A stretch of 64,000 nucleotides of DNA. Source: Agromyces sp. Leaf222. GTDB lineage: Bacteria; Actinomycetota; Actinomycetes; Actinomycetales; Microbacteriaceae. Numbering within the stretch: position 1 is the stretch's first letter; each line of letters begins with the position of its first letter. The notes beneath the pieces were generated by a model. That model was given only the letters and a program-made list of their open reading frames with translations. It was not told the origin of the DNA and made no database searches. The DNA is taken from assembly GCF_001421565.1 (NCBI RefSeq), contig NZ_LMKQ01000004.1:1-64000 (forward strand). Reading direction: 5' to 3'. The translations under genes and the position numbers were made by a program. Shown here piece by piece: positions 27,382-35,022 of the stretch.

Positions 27382-27734
27382 GTGCTCCTCCTCTGCGATC
27401 ACGAATGTCCCACCATTCCGAAGCCCTCGAATCGTCGCAACCCCTTGCACCCGTCGATCGGATGTCCCACACTGGGCGCCCCTCGAACGGGTTCGCGCCG
27501 CGGCATCCGATCGCTCTCGCCCTCTGGTGATCACCTTTTCAGGACCACACCGCTCATGGCTGCATATTGCGCTCATGACCGCTGTGGTCCTGAAAAGGTG
27601 ATCGCGCGGCGTCGACCGAGAAGGTTTCGGCTCGGTCACACTCCGTCTTCATGTCTCGTTCAGATTCACGTGTTCCGCTAGGTTGAGCCCGACGCCCGCC
27701 GTCGTGCGTCATAGCCGAACGATGGGACACCCTC
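27382..27734. other. 353-base divergent intergenic region
   Basis: This separates the HesB-like gene (leftward) from the phosphodiesterase gene (rightward). It holds the long inverted repeat at 27529-27603 and otherwise shows no convincing coding sequence. GAGGAGGAG lies next to 27381. No RNA gene was recognised. Confidence 0.6.
27529..27603. repeat. Long interrupted palindrome (30-bp arms, 15-base spacer)
   Basis: Arm 27529-27558 (begins GATCACCTTTTCAGG) is the reverse complement of 27574-27603 (ends CCTGAAAAGGTGATC) with only two mismatches in 30; the outer 21 pairs are perfect. The spacer is GCTGCATATTGCGCT. The element is AT-richer than its surroundings. It could be a MITE-like insertion, a strong terminator or a paired regulatory site. 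Confidence 0.9.
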
Positions 27735-28679
27735 GTGAACACGCGGATCGCCGAATACTCTCGGCCGCTCCATTTCCTGCTGCACATCAGCGATACGCAC
27801 CTGCTCGCCGGCGGCGGTAGTCTCTACGATCGCGTGGCCAGCGAGCACCACCTCCGCACGCTCTTCGAGGAGTTCGAGGCATCCGGTGGGCGCCCCGAGG
27901 CGATCGTCTTCACGGGCGACCTGGCCGACAAGGGCGAGGCCGACGCCTACGACCGCATCCGCAGCATCGTCGAGCCCGTGGCCGAGCGCCTCGACTCGAA
28001 GGTGATCTGGGTCATGGGAAACCACGATGACCGGGCGGCCTTCCGCCGCGGACTGCTCGACGACCGCGTCGGCGGATACCGGTCGGTCGACCGGGTCGAC
28101 GACGTGAACGGCCTGCGCGTCATCACGCTCGACTCCACGGTGCCGGGCCGCCACCACGGCGAGGTCTCGCCCGACCAGCTCGACTGGCTCGCCGAGGAGC
28201 TCTCCATTCCGGCGCCGCACGGCACGATCCTCGCGATGCACCACCCGCCCGTGCCGAGCGTGCTCGACCTCGCGGTCTCGGTCGAGCTCCGCGACCAGTC
28301 GGCGCTCGCCGAGGTCGTCGAGGGCAGCGACATCCGCTCGATCATCGCGGGGCACCTGCACTACTCGTCGACCGCGATGTTCGCGGGCGTGCCCGTGTCG
28401 GTCGCATCGGCGAGCTGCTACACCCAAGACCTCAACGTGCCCGTCGGCGGCACCCGCGGGCGAGACGGCGCGCGCGCGTTCAACCTCGTGCACGTGTACC
28501 CGTCGACCGTGCTGCACTCGGTCGTGCCGCTCGGCGAGACGCCCGCGCTCGACTGGATCGACGCCGACGAGAGCGCGCGCCGCCTCGCAGCCGACGGCAT
28601 CACGATCCCGGATGCCGCGGCGCCGCCCGTGCCGAAGGACCCGCCGTTCACGATGCCGATCCCGGTGCTCGCGGGCTGA
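27735..28679 (+). CDS. Metallophosphoesterase, cyclic-nucleotide phosphodiesterase (CpdA-like)
   Basis: A 314-residue calcineurin-like phosphoesterase. The five metal motifs are visible: DTH in HISDTHLLAG, GD in VFTGDLADKG, GNHD in VMGNHDDRAAF, H in LAMHHPPVP and GHLH in IIAGHLHYSS. The spacing and the LRTLFEEF segment match CpdA/Rv0805-type class III phosphodiesterases of actinobacteria, which hydrolyse cAMP and other phosphodiesters. The start is GTG 27735. It appears monocistronic and convergent with the Stealth gene. Confidence 0.92.
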   Translation: MNTRIAEYSRPLHFLLHISDTHLLAGGGSLYDRVASEHHLRTLFEEFEASGGRPEAIVFTGDLADKGEADAYDRIRSIVEPVAERLDSKVIWVMGNHDDRAAFRRGLLDDRVGGYRSVDRVDDVNGLRVITLDSTVPGRHHGEVSPDQLDWLAEELSIPAPHGTILAMHHPPVPSVLDLAVSVELRDQSALAEVVEGSDIRSIIAGHLHYSSTAMFAGVPVSVASASCYTQDLNVPVGGTRGRDGARAFNLVHVYPSTVLHSVVPLGETPALDWIDADESARRLAADGITIPDAAAPPVPKDPPFTMPIPVLAG

Positions 28680-28744
28680 CGCGCTCGCGCCCGCGCTCCG
28701 TCTTGCAGTCCGGCGACGCGGCGCGACGCCGTCCCATCCCACTG

Positions 28745-28806
28745 CCACGACCTTTTGCGGCGTGACGACCAGTGCAAAGCAGGCGTGAACCGGTAAAACG
28801 TCGTGG
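28745..28806. terminator. Imperfect inverted repeat between convergent genes
   Basis: CCACGACCTTTTGC at 28745-28758 pairs with GTAAAACGTCGTGG at 28793-28806 with two mismatches around a 34-base loop. It contains T and A runs on opposite strands and lies between the converging stops at 28679 and 28819, so it could terminate transcription from both sides. The large loop makes this tentative. Confidence 0.4.
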
Positions 28807-28818
28807 GGCGGGCGGTGG

Positions 28819-30603
28819 TCAGGCCGTGAGGTCGGGCGCCGGCTCCGCCAGCGACGTCGAGCCGGCGAGCGACGCCTCGCCCGCGACATCCGCCGTCTTC
28901 TCCCACGGGGCGGGGAACGGGAAGTAGTGCTCGAGGAACTCGGTGACCGCGGCCGTGCGCTCCTCGACCGAGATCTCGGGCAGGCTGCCGTCGTTGAGGC
29001 AGAACATGTCCTGGTCGCGGCGCTTGAGGAGTCGGCGCATCGCCGGCAGGGCGCGCTTCAGCGTGGTCTCGATGTACTTCACGCGGGCATCGGTCTGCAC
29101 GACCGCGCGCCCGGTGAGCAGCGCGTAGTAGTGGTACAGCGAGTTCGTGACCGAGATGTCGGTGGCCGAGCGGAAGCGGCTCGCCGCGGTGCGCCGGAAC
29201 TCCTCGGGGAACGCGGCCTCGAGGTCGGCCATGCCCGACTTGCGCAGGGGCGCGGCGCAGTGCTCGAGGTGGCGCGTCGTGACCTTGCCGAACCGGTCGC
29301 GCAGCAGGGCGCGGTTGACGCGCGCGGCGTTCTCGAAGCCCGAGCGGCCGGGGTGCGTGTCGCCCAGCCCGATGCGCGTCGACGCCTCGACGAACTTCGT
29401 GATGCCGCCGGGCGAGAAGAACAGTTCGGGTGAGACGGGGCGCCCGAAGAACATGTCGTCGTTCGAGTAGAGGAAGTGCTCGGCGAGGCCGTCGATGTTG
29501 TGCAGCTGGCTCTCGACCGCGTGCGAGTTGTGCGTGGGCAGCACCGACGTGTCGGCGAACATCTCCTCGCTGCGCACGAGCGTGACCTTCGGATGCCGCG
29601 CCAGCCACTCGGGCGCCGGCGAATCGGTCGCGATGAAGATGCGCCTGATCCACGGGGCGAACAGGTACACCGAACGCAGGGCGTACTTGAGCTCGTCGAT
29701 CTGCCGGTAGCGGGCCTCGGAGTCGTCGCCCTCGCCGACGACGTAGCTCGCCATGCGCTTCGCTCGCTCGCGCACGAACTCGTCGCTCGAGCCGTCGACC
29801 CACGAGAAGACGAGGTCGATGTCGAAGTCGACGTCGCTCGCGAGCGACGCGAACATGTGCTCGAGGGTGGGCCAGTCGCGGCCGTGCAGGTGCACGACGT
29901 CGTCGATCGCCTCGGAGCGGGGGAGCGTGCGGCGCATGAGGGCGTTCTCGCGAGGCGCCTCGATGGTGTCGTCGCCGAACCGCCAGAACTCCAGCTGCAC
30001 GCCCGTCTCGGGGCCATAGCGCAGGCGGCCGACCGGCTCGACGCGCGGGCGGTGGATGCGCACGACCGACGCCTTGCGGTGGCCGGAGAGGTGCCCGTCG
30101 GCGAGCAGCACCGGATAGGTCGCGCCGTCGCGTCGCGGCTCGACGGTCTCGGCGTAGAACGGCTCGGTCGTGAACGCCTCGGCGAATGCGCGGGCCACGG
30201 CCTTGCGGTCGGCGCGGTCGACCGCGATCACGAGACGGTCGTCGTTTCCGCGGACGAGCAGGAAGCCGATGCCGGCCTCATCGAGGGCGTCGCCGATCGC
30301 GCGGAGATCCTCGACCATCGACTCGCGCGGGGTGAGATGGCCGTTGCGCAGGGCGTACTGCCCCTTGCGCATGACGATGTCGTCACGGTCGAAGCGCGGG
30401 TCGCGGCGCTGCGAGGTGACGAGGACGAGCTCGGTGCCATCGGCGATGCGGAGCGGGGGCGGCGTGCCCGGCTCGGCGCGGGTGAAGGCGTGCCCGTCGC
30501 GGGGTGCTGATGCCGCGCCCGAGGGGCGGTCGATGGGGCGGTCGAGGTCGTTCGTCGTCAACTGGCTGGACTCCTGAATGTCTGGGAGCCGCGCGAAGCT
30601 CAT
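28819..30603 (-). CDS. Stealth-family sugar-phosphate transferase
   Basis: A 594-residue protein of the Stealth family (hexose-1-phosphate transferases of capsule and exopolysaccharide synthesis). CR1 is IDLVFSWVDGSSDEF (residues 262-276), CR2 runs from RYRQIDELKYALRSVYLFAPWIRRIFIATD (about 299), and CR3 includes HAVESQLHNIDGLAEHFLYSNDDMFFGRP. CR4 is DQDMFCLND near the end. An N-terminal domain of about 240 residues precedes these and may be nucleotidyltransferase-like (LLVRGNDDRLVIAVDR). The ATG at 30603 is chosen over a longer open frame because upstream codons lack a family match. No other polysaccharide genes are adjacent. Confidence 0.9.
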   Translation of the reverse strand: MSFARLPDIQESSQLTTNDLDRPIDRPSGAASAPRDGHAFTRAEPGTPPPLRIADGTELVLVTSQRRDPRFDRDDIVMRKGQYALRNGHLTPRESMVEDLRAIGDALDEAGIGFLLVRGNDDRLVIAVDRADRKAVARAFAEAFTTEPFYAETVEPRRDGATYPVLLADGHLSGHRKASVVRIHRPRVEPVGRLRYGPETGVQLEFWRFGDDTIEAPRENALMRRTLPRSEAIDDVVHLHGRDWPTLEHMFASLASDVDFDIDLVFSWVDGSSDEFVRERAKRMASYVVGEGDDSEARYRQIDELKYALRSVYLFAPWIRRIFIATDSPAPEWLARHPKVTLVRSEEMFADTSVLPTHNSHAVESQLHNIDGLAEHFLYSNDDMFFGRPVSPELFFSPGGITKFVEASTRIGLGDTHPGRSGFENAARVNRALLRDRFGKVTTRHLEHCAAPLRKSGMADLEAAFPEEFRRTAASRFRSATDISVTNSLYHYYALLTGRAVVQTDARVKYIETTLKRALPAMRRLLKRRDQDMFCLNDGSLPEISVEERTAAVTEFLEHYFPFPAPWEKTADVAGEASLAGSTSLAEPAPDLTA

Positions 30604-30842
30604 CGGAACCTCGATTCTACGTCCGACCGGGGAATGACCGATATCGTCACCTGGATTTCGCCCCGTGACGCGGGAGACCCGCGTCGGAGGGCCTCCGAAC
30701 GCGTCGAAACGCCGCCGCGTGACGGCCGGTGACGGTATCGGACACCGCGTGTCCACCGCGATTGCGGGCAGGGCGACCGCCTTCGTACGTTCGTGCAAAC
30801 CCCGGGGGACACCACCTCGGCCGACACGCGAAGGAGGCACCG

Positions 30843-31418
30843 ATGAGCGACACGATCGTGCGGTTCATCGCCGCGGACGACCCGCTGGCCAGACCGCTGC
30901 TCGACGACCTCGAGCGCGAATACGATGCACGCTACGGCGACCACTTCGGCTCGCGTGCGAGCGAGGAGATCAACCGCTACCCGGTGCAGGAGTTCGCGCT
31001 GCCGTCCGGCGCCTTCCTCGTGCTCGTCGAGTTCGTCGACGGCGTCGAGACGCCGATCGCCGGCGGCGCGTTCCGCCGGTACGACGACCACACCGCCGAG
31101 CTCAAGCGCATCTGGACCCGCGCCGACCGCCGGGGCCGTGGCCTCGCCGGCGAGGTCGTCGCCGCGCTCGAGGCCGAGGCCCGCCGCCTCGGCTACACCG
31201 ACATCTTCCTCACCACCGGTCCCCGCCAGCCCGAGGCCGTGTCGCTCTACCTGCGCGAGGGGTACGAGCCGCAGTTCGACACGACGCTGCCGCCGGCCGA
31301 GGTCGGCATCCACGCGTTCCGCAAGCGACTCGTCGGCGTGCCGGCCGCCGCGGGCACGAGCACCGGCACGACGGCCGCCGCGGCATCCGTTCGCACCCCC
31401 GAAGGAGCGAACGCGTGA
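30843..31418 (+). CDS. GNAT-family N-acetyltransferase
   Basis: A 191-residue acetyltransferase. The acetyl-CoA loop is RADRRGRGLAGEVVAALEAEARRLGY (about residues 97-122), followed by TTGPRQPEAVSLYLREGYEPQF, the typical motif B. A low-complexity Ala/Thr tail follows. GGAGG lies at 30834-30838, before the ATG. The stop overlaps the GTG of the permease (GTGA), so it is the first gene of the amino-acid ABC operon and may modify an imported amino acid. The substrate is unknown. Confidence 0.88.
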   Translation: MSDTIVRFIAADDPLARPLLDDLEREYDARYGDHFGSRASEEINRYPVQEFALPSGAFLVLVEFVDGVETPIAGGAFRRYDDHTAELKRIWTRADRRGRGLAGEVVAALEAEARRLGYTDIFLTTGPRQPEAVSLYLREGYEPQFDTTLPPAEVGIHAFRKRLVGVPAAAGTSTGTTAAAASVRTPEGANA

Positions 31419-32533
31419 GCGCCGCAACCGGGCAACCGGTCGCACCCGGCCGGCCCGCGGCATCCGCCGGGCCCGAGTTCGAGCACGGCCTGAAGGTCGT
31501 CCCGGTGAAGCACTGGGGCCGCTGGGTGCTCTCGGCCGTCGTCGCGTTCGTGATCCTGCAGTTCCTGTGGTCGCTCGCGAGCAACGAGAAATGGCAGTGG
31601 GACGTCTTCGCCGAGTACTTCTTCGCGCCCTCGGTGCTGCAGTCGCTCGTGCTCACGCTGCAGCTCACCGTCATCTCGGGCGTCATCGGTTTCGCCCTTG
31701 GTGCCGTGCTCGCGGTGTTCCGGCTGTCGAAGTCGCCGCTGCTGAACGCCGCGGCGTGGTGGTACATCTGGTTCTTCCGGTCGGTGCCGCTCGTCGTGCA
31801 GATCCTCGTCTGGTACAACCTCGGCTACCTGTACCCGACGCTCGGACTCGGCACCCCGTTCACCACCGACTTCTGGCTCGTCGAGTTCCCGACGACGACG
31901 ATGATCTCGGCATTCGCCGCGGCGACGATCGGCCTCTCGCTGCACCAGGCGGCGTACTCGGCCGAGATCATCCGCGCCGGCATCCTCTCGGTCGACCAGG
32001 GGCAGCTCGAGGCCGCGGCCTCGCTCGGCCTGCCGCGTCGCATCCGCTTCTTCCGCATCACGCTGCCGCAGGCGGCCCGGGCCATCGTGCCGAACGCGTT
32101 CAACGAGATCATCGGGCTCGTGAAGGGCACCTCGGTGGTCTTCATCGTCGCCCTTCCCGAGCTCTTCTACACGGTGCAGGTCATCTACAACCGCAACCAG
32201 CGGGTGATCCCGCTGCTGCTCGTGGCCGTCGTCTGGTACGCGATCATCACGACCGTGCTCTCGGTCGCGCAGTACTACGTCGAGCGGCGATTCGCCCGCG
32301 GAGCGGTGCGCGAGCTGCCCCCCACGCCCATCCAGCGTTCGCGGCAGTGGATCTCCGAACAGTGGTCGCGCCTCGGCGACAACCCGAATCAGGGCGGTGG
32401 GGCGGATGCCGCGGCGCACGCCACGACTCCAGGTGCGCCGCCCGGGGAACGGGCGCCCGAGTCCGAACGAGCGGATGCGGCATCCGTTCTCGACACCACG
32501 ACCCCGCCCACGAAGATCGGAGCGACCCGATGA
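31415..32533 (+). CDS. Polar amino-acid ABC transporter permease
   Basis: A 372-residue permease of the HisM/GlnP type. The cytoplasmic N-terminus ends in [15 protein letters not shown] before the first membrane segment. The characteristic [27 protein letters not shown] and [21 protein letters not shown] are present, and the coupling loop is [26 protein letters not shown]. The C-terminal tail of about 70 residues is low-complexity and ends near the ATPase start. Start GTG and stop both overlap neighbours, indicating tight coupling. Confidence 0.94.
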   Translation: MSAATGQPVAPGRPAASAGPEFEHGLKVVPVKHWGRWVLSAVVAFVILQFLWSLASNEKWQWDVFAEYFFAPSVLQSLVLTLQLTVISGVIGFALGAVLAVFRLSKSPLLNAAAWWYIWFFRSVPLVVQILVWYNLGYLYPTLGLGTPFTTDFWLVEFPTTTMISAFAAATIGLSLHQAAYSAEIIRAGILSVDQGQLEAAASLGLPRRIRFFRITLPQAARAIVPNAFNEIIGLVKGTSVVFIVALPELFYTVQVIYNRNQRVIPLLLVAVVWYAIITTVLSVAQYYVERRFARGAVRELPPTPIQRSRQWISEQWSRLGDNPNQGGGADAAAHATTPGAPPGERAPESERADAASVLDTTTPPTKIGATR

Positions 32534-33357
32534 GCCAGACCGCCCTCGCCCCGTCGTTCGACGGCAACGTTCCGCTCGCGCCCCGCCCGACGGCGACCGT
32601 CGGCCGCGTCGAGATCCGCGACGTCACGAAGTCGTACGGCACGAACACGGTGCTGCGCGACGTGACGCTGACCATCGCGCCCGGGGAGGTCGTCGCGCTC
32701 ATCGGCCCCTCGGGTTCGGGCAAGTCGACGCTGCTGCGCACGATCAACCACCTCGAGACCGTCGACCGCGGATCGATCACGCTCGACGGCCAGTACATCG
32801 GCTACGAAGAACGCGGTGGCAAGCTGCACGAGCTGCGCGAGGCCGAGATCCTGCGGCGGCGCACCCAGTTCGGACTCGTGTTCCAGAACTTCAACCTGTT
32901 CCCGCACCTCACCGCGATCGAGAACGTCGTCGAGGCGCCCATCGCCCTCAAGCGGCTCACGAAGCCCGAGGCCCGCGAGCTCGCCAAGGCGCTGCTCGCA
33001 CGCGTCGGCCTCGCCGACAAGGTCGACCACTACCCGCGCCAGCTCTCGGGCGGGCAGCAGCAGCGCGTCGCGATCGCACGCGCCCTCGCGCTCTCGCCGA
33101 AGGTGCTGCTCTTCGACGAGCCGACGAGCGCGCTCGACCCCGAACTCGTCGGCGAGGTGCTCGACGTGATCCGCGGCCTCGCCCGCGACGGCACCACGCT
33201 CATCGTGGTCACGCATGAGATCGGGTTCGCCAGGGAGGTCGCCGACCGCGTCGTCTTCCTCGACGGCGGCGAGATCGTCGAGCAGGGCACGCCCATTCAG
33301 GTGCTGCGCTCGCCGAAGCAGCAGCGCACCAGAGACTTCCTCGCGAAGGTGCTCTAG
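32530..33357 (+). CDS. Polar amino-acid ABC transporter ATPase
   Basis: A 275-residue ATP-binding subunit. Walker A is GPSGSGKST (residues 59-67), the Q-loop is [10 protein letters not shown] (118-127), the signature LSGGQ (172-176) and Walker B LLFDEP (193-198) with D-loop SALDPE, and the switch His in [22 protein letters not shown] is typical of the GlnQ/HisP subfamily. The ATG overlaps the permease stop (ATGA). Confidence 0.96.
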   Translation: MSQTALAPSFDGNVPLAPRPTATVGRVEIRDVTKSYGTNTVLRDVTLTIAPGEVVALIGPSGSGKSTLLRTINHLETVDRGSITLDGQYIGYEERGGKLHELREAEILRRRTQFGLVFQNFNLFPHLTAIENVVEAPIALKRLTKPEARELAKALLARVGLADKVDHYPRQLSGGQQQRVAIARALALSPKVLLFDEPTSALDPELVGEVLDVIRGLARDGTTLIVVTHEIGFAREVADRVVFLDGGEIVEQGTPIQVLRSPKQQRTRDFLAKVL

Positions 33358-33411
33358 CACCGGGCACCGAGTCCGACCTCGTGTCGGGCGCGCATCGCGA
33401 GCAAGACAAGC

Positions 33412-33441
33412 CCCGGTGCGGCATGGCAGTGCCGCACCGGG
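33412..33441 (+). promoter_or_regulatory. Perfect hairpin between ATPase and binding-protein genes
   Basis: CCCGGTGCGGCA (33412-33423) pairs perfectly with TGCCGCACCGGG (33430-33441) around TGGCAG. A smaller stem, GGTGC-TCTA-GCACC, spans the ATPase stop codon at 33348-33361. With no T-run, a partial terminator or transcript-stabilising element that separates binding-protein dosage from the upstream genes is most likely. Confidence 0.65.
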
Positions 33442-33495
33442 CGATCCGAGAAACCGTCCGGCCATCGGAACAGTTCGACACTAGGAGCATCCATC

Positions 33496-34524
33496 ATGGC
33501 GATCAACAAGAAGCAGGCGGGGGTGATCGTCGCGGGCGTCGCGGCGGTGGTCCTCATCGGCGGCGGCATCACGTGGGCCGTCCTGGCCGGCGCCGACAAC
33601 TCGGCCGAGGCGGCCGACGGCGGCAGCAAGACCACCGAGGAGCAGGTCGAGGCCTCGACGCAGTTCGACCTCACGTCGCAGAACGCGGCCGACCGTCCGA
33701 GCATCGAGCCCGTCGCGGCGGCCGTCGAGGCGCTGAAGGAGAGCGGCTTCGAGCCCATCGAGGCCGGCAAGCTCACCGTCGCGGTCTCGCCCTATGCGGC
33801 TCCGCTCGGCGTGCTCGCGTCCGACGACGACACCACCATCATCGGCAGCGAGGCGGACTTCGGCGCGCTCATCGCCGACGGCCTCGACCTCGAGTACAAC
33901 CCGGTCGCCGTGAACTGGGCCGACTGGCCCCTCGGCATCCAGTCGGGCAAGTACGACCTCATCGCGTCGAACGTGACCGTGACCGAGGAGCGCAAGGAGC
34001 TCTACGACTTCGCGAGCTACCGCCAGGACCTGCTCGGCTTCTACGTGAAGGCCGACAGCAAGATCGACTCGATCTCCGAGGCCGCCGACATCTCCGGCCT
34101 GTCGATCGTCGTCGGATCGGGCACCAACCAGGAGAAGATCCTGCTCGCCTGGAACGAGGAGCTCGAGGCCGACGGCGAAGAGCCCGCAGAACTCGTCTAC
34201 TACGACGACCAGGCCGCGGCGACGCTCGCCCTCACCTCCGGACGTATCGATGCGAGCTTCGGCCCCAACGCCACTTCCGCCTATCAGGCGGCCACGACCG
34301 GTGAGACGAAGCTCGTCGGCACGATCAACGGCGGATGGCCCGAGACCGCGCCGATCGCCGCAGGCACCGCCAAGGGCAACGGCCTCATCGAGCCCGTGCA
34401 GCTCGTGCTCCAGTCGGTCATCGACGACGGCACCTACGACGAGGTGCTCGACCGCTGGGCGCTCACGACCGAGGCTCTCGACGTCTCCGAGGTCAACCCT
34501 CCCGGGTTGCCGAAGTCCGAGTGA
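33496..34524 (+). CDS. Polar amino-acid ABC transporter substrate-binding protein, membrane-anchored
   Basis: A 342-residue family-3 solute-binding protein. The N-terminus KKQAGVIVAGVAAVVLIGGGITWAVLAG (residues 5-32) is a hydrophobic segment without a lipobox Cys, so it is either an uncleaved anchor or a plain signal peptide. The mature domain has KLTVAVSPYAAPLGVLASDD, SGKYDLIASNVTVTEERKELYDFASY and GLSIVVGSGTNQEKIL, all typical of this family. TAGGAG precedes the ATG. It serves the permease and ATPase just upstream; the amino acid is unknown. Confidence 0.92.
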   Translation: MAINKKQAGVIVAGVAAVVLIGGGITWAVLAGADNSAEAADGGSKTTEEQVEASTQFDLTSQNAADRPSIEPVAAAVEALKESGFEPIEAGKLTVAVSPYAAPLGVLASDDDTTIIGSEADFGALIADGLDLEYNPVAVNWADWPLGIQSGKYDLIASNVTVTEERKELYDFASYRQDLLGFYVKADSKIDSISEAADISGLSIVVGSGTNQEKILLAWNEELEADGEEPAELVYYDDQAAATLALTSGRIDASFGPNATSAYQAATTGETKLVGTINGGWPETAPIAAGTAKGNGLIEPVQLVLQSVIDDGTYDEVLDRWALTTEALDVSEVNPPGLPKSE

Positions 34525-34544
34525 GGCAGAAGCTCGGATGACGG

Positions 34545-34579
34545 CGGATGCCGCGTGGCGGGTGGCTGCGCGGCATCCG
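34545..34579 (+). terminator. Hairpin after the amino-acid ABC operon
   Basis: CGGATGCCGCG (34545-34555) and CGCGGCATCCG (34569-34579) form a perfect 11-bp stem with a 13-base loop, 20 bases after the binding-protein stop, followed by GTTCTCC. It is built from two inverted copies of the abundant GGCATCCG octamer. It is probably the operon terminator, though the T-tract is weak. Confidence 0.6.
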
Positions 34580-34714
34580 GTTCTCCGGGGTCAGCCAGGT
34601 GGGGGCGACCTCAGGGCGGTGCGATGACGGATGCCACCGGCTGAGCGAGCGTCGCGTCACCCGGGCCTTCGCCCGCATCACCGCCGGCTTCGAGCTGGCC
34701 TGAACCAACCTCAT

Positions 34715-34788
34715 CGCGGTGTACCCAAGCGGCCCAAGGGAGCGGACTCATAACCCGCTATTCGCAGGTTCGAATCCTGCCATCGCGT
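34715..34788 (+). tRNA. tRNA with anticodon CAT (Met or lysidine-Ile type), atypical
   Basis: A 74-base cloverleaf can be drawn. The acceptor stem is CGCGGTG (34715-34721) with CATCGCG (34781-34787), one G-T pair; the D arm is CCC/GGG around AAGCGGCCCAA. The anticodon stem-loop is GCGGA-CTCATAA-CCCGC with CAT at 34749-34751 and one A-C mismatch at the loop end, and the T arm is GCAGG-TTCGAAT-CCTGC. The discriminator base is T and no CCA is encoded. Both the T73 and the mismatch are unusual for Met or Ile tRNAs. It sits at the left boundary of lower-GC DNA, so it may have served as an integration site. Confidence 0.75.
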
Positions 34789-35022
34789 CGAAACGCCCTG
34801 AGAATGATGACCTTTCGATTTTCACTGAGCCTGGGTGGTTTTCGCTCATTCGTATAGACATCATATCGCGCTGATCAGGGATTCTTCTCAACGCGCATCT
34901 AATGGCACATCAATGGCACAAGATCTGGCTGGCGGACAGTCCACGTGAGCCGAGTCGACGAACCGACCGCGATGGATCCATCGCCGCGAAGCCGTAGATC
35001 GAGAATTTCCGCTACTGGACCT
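34789..35022. other. Left flank of the putative island
   Basis: A lower-GC spacer between the tRNA and the stop of the 895-residue gene. It contains a short tandem repeat, AATGGCACA at 34900-34908 and 34911-34919. No integrase remnant or second copy of the tRNA 3' end was recognised in it. Confidence 0.5.
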
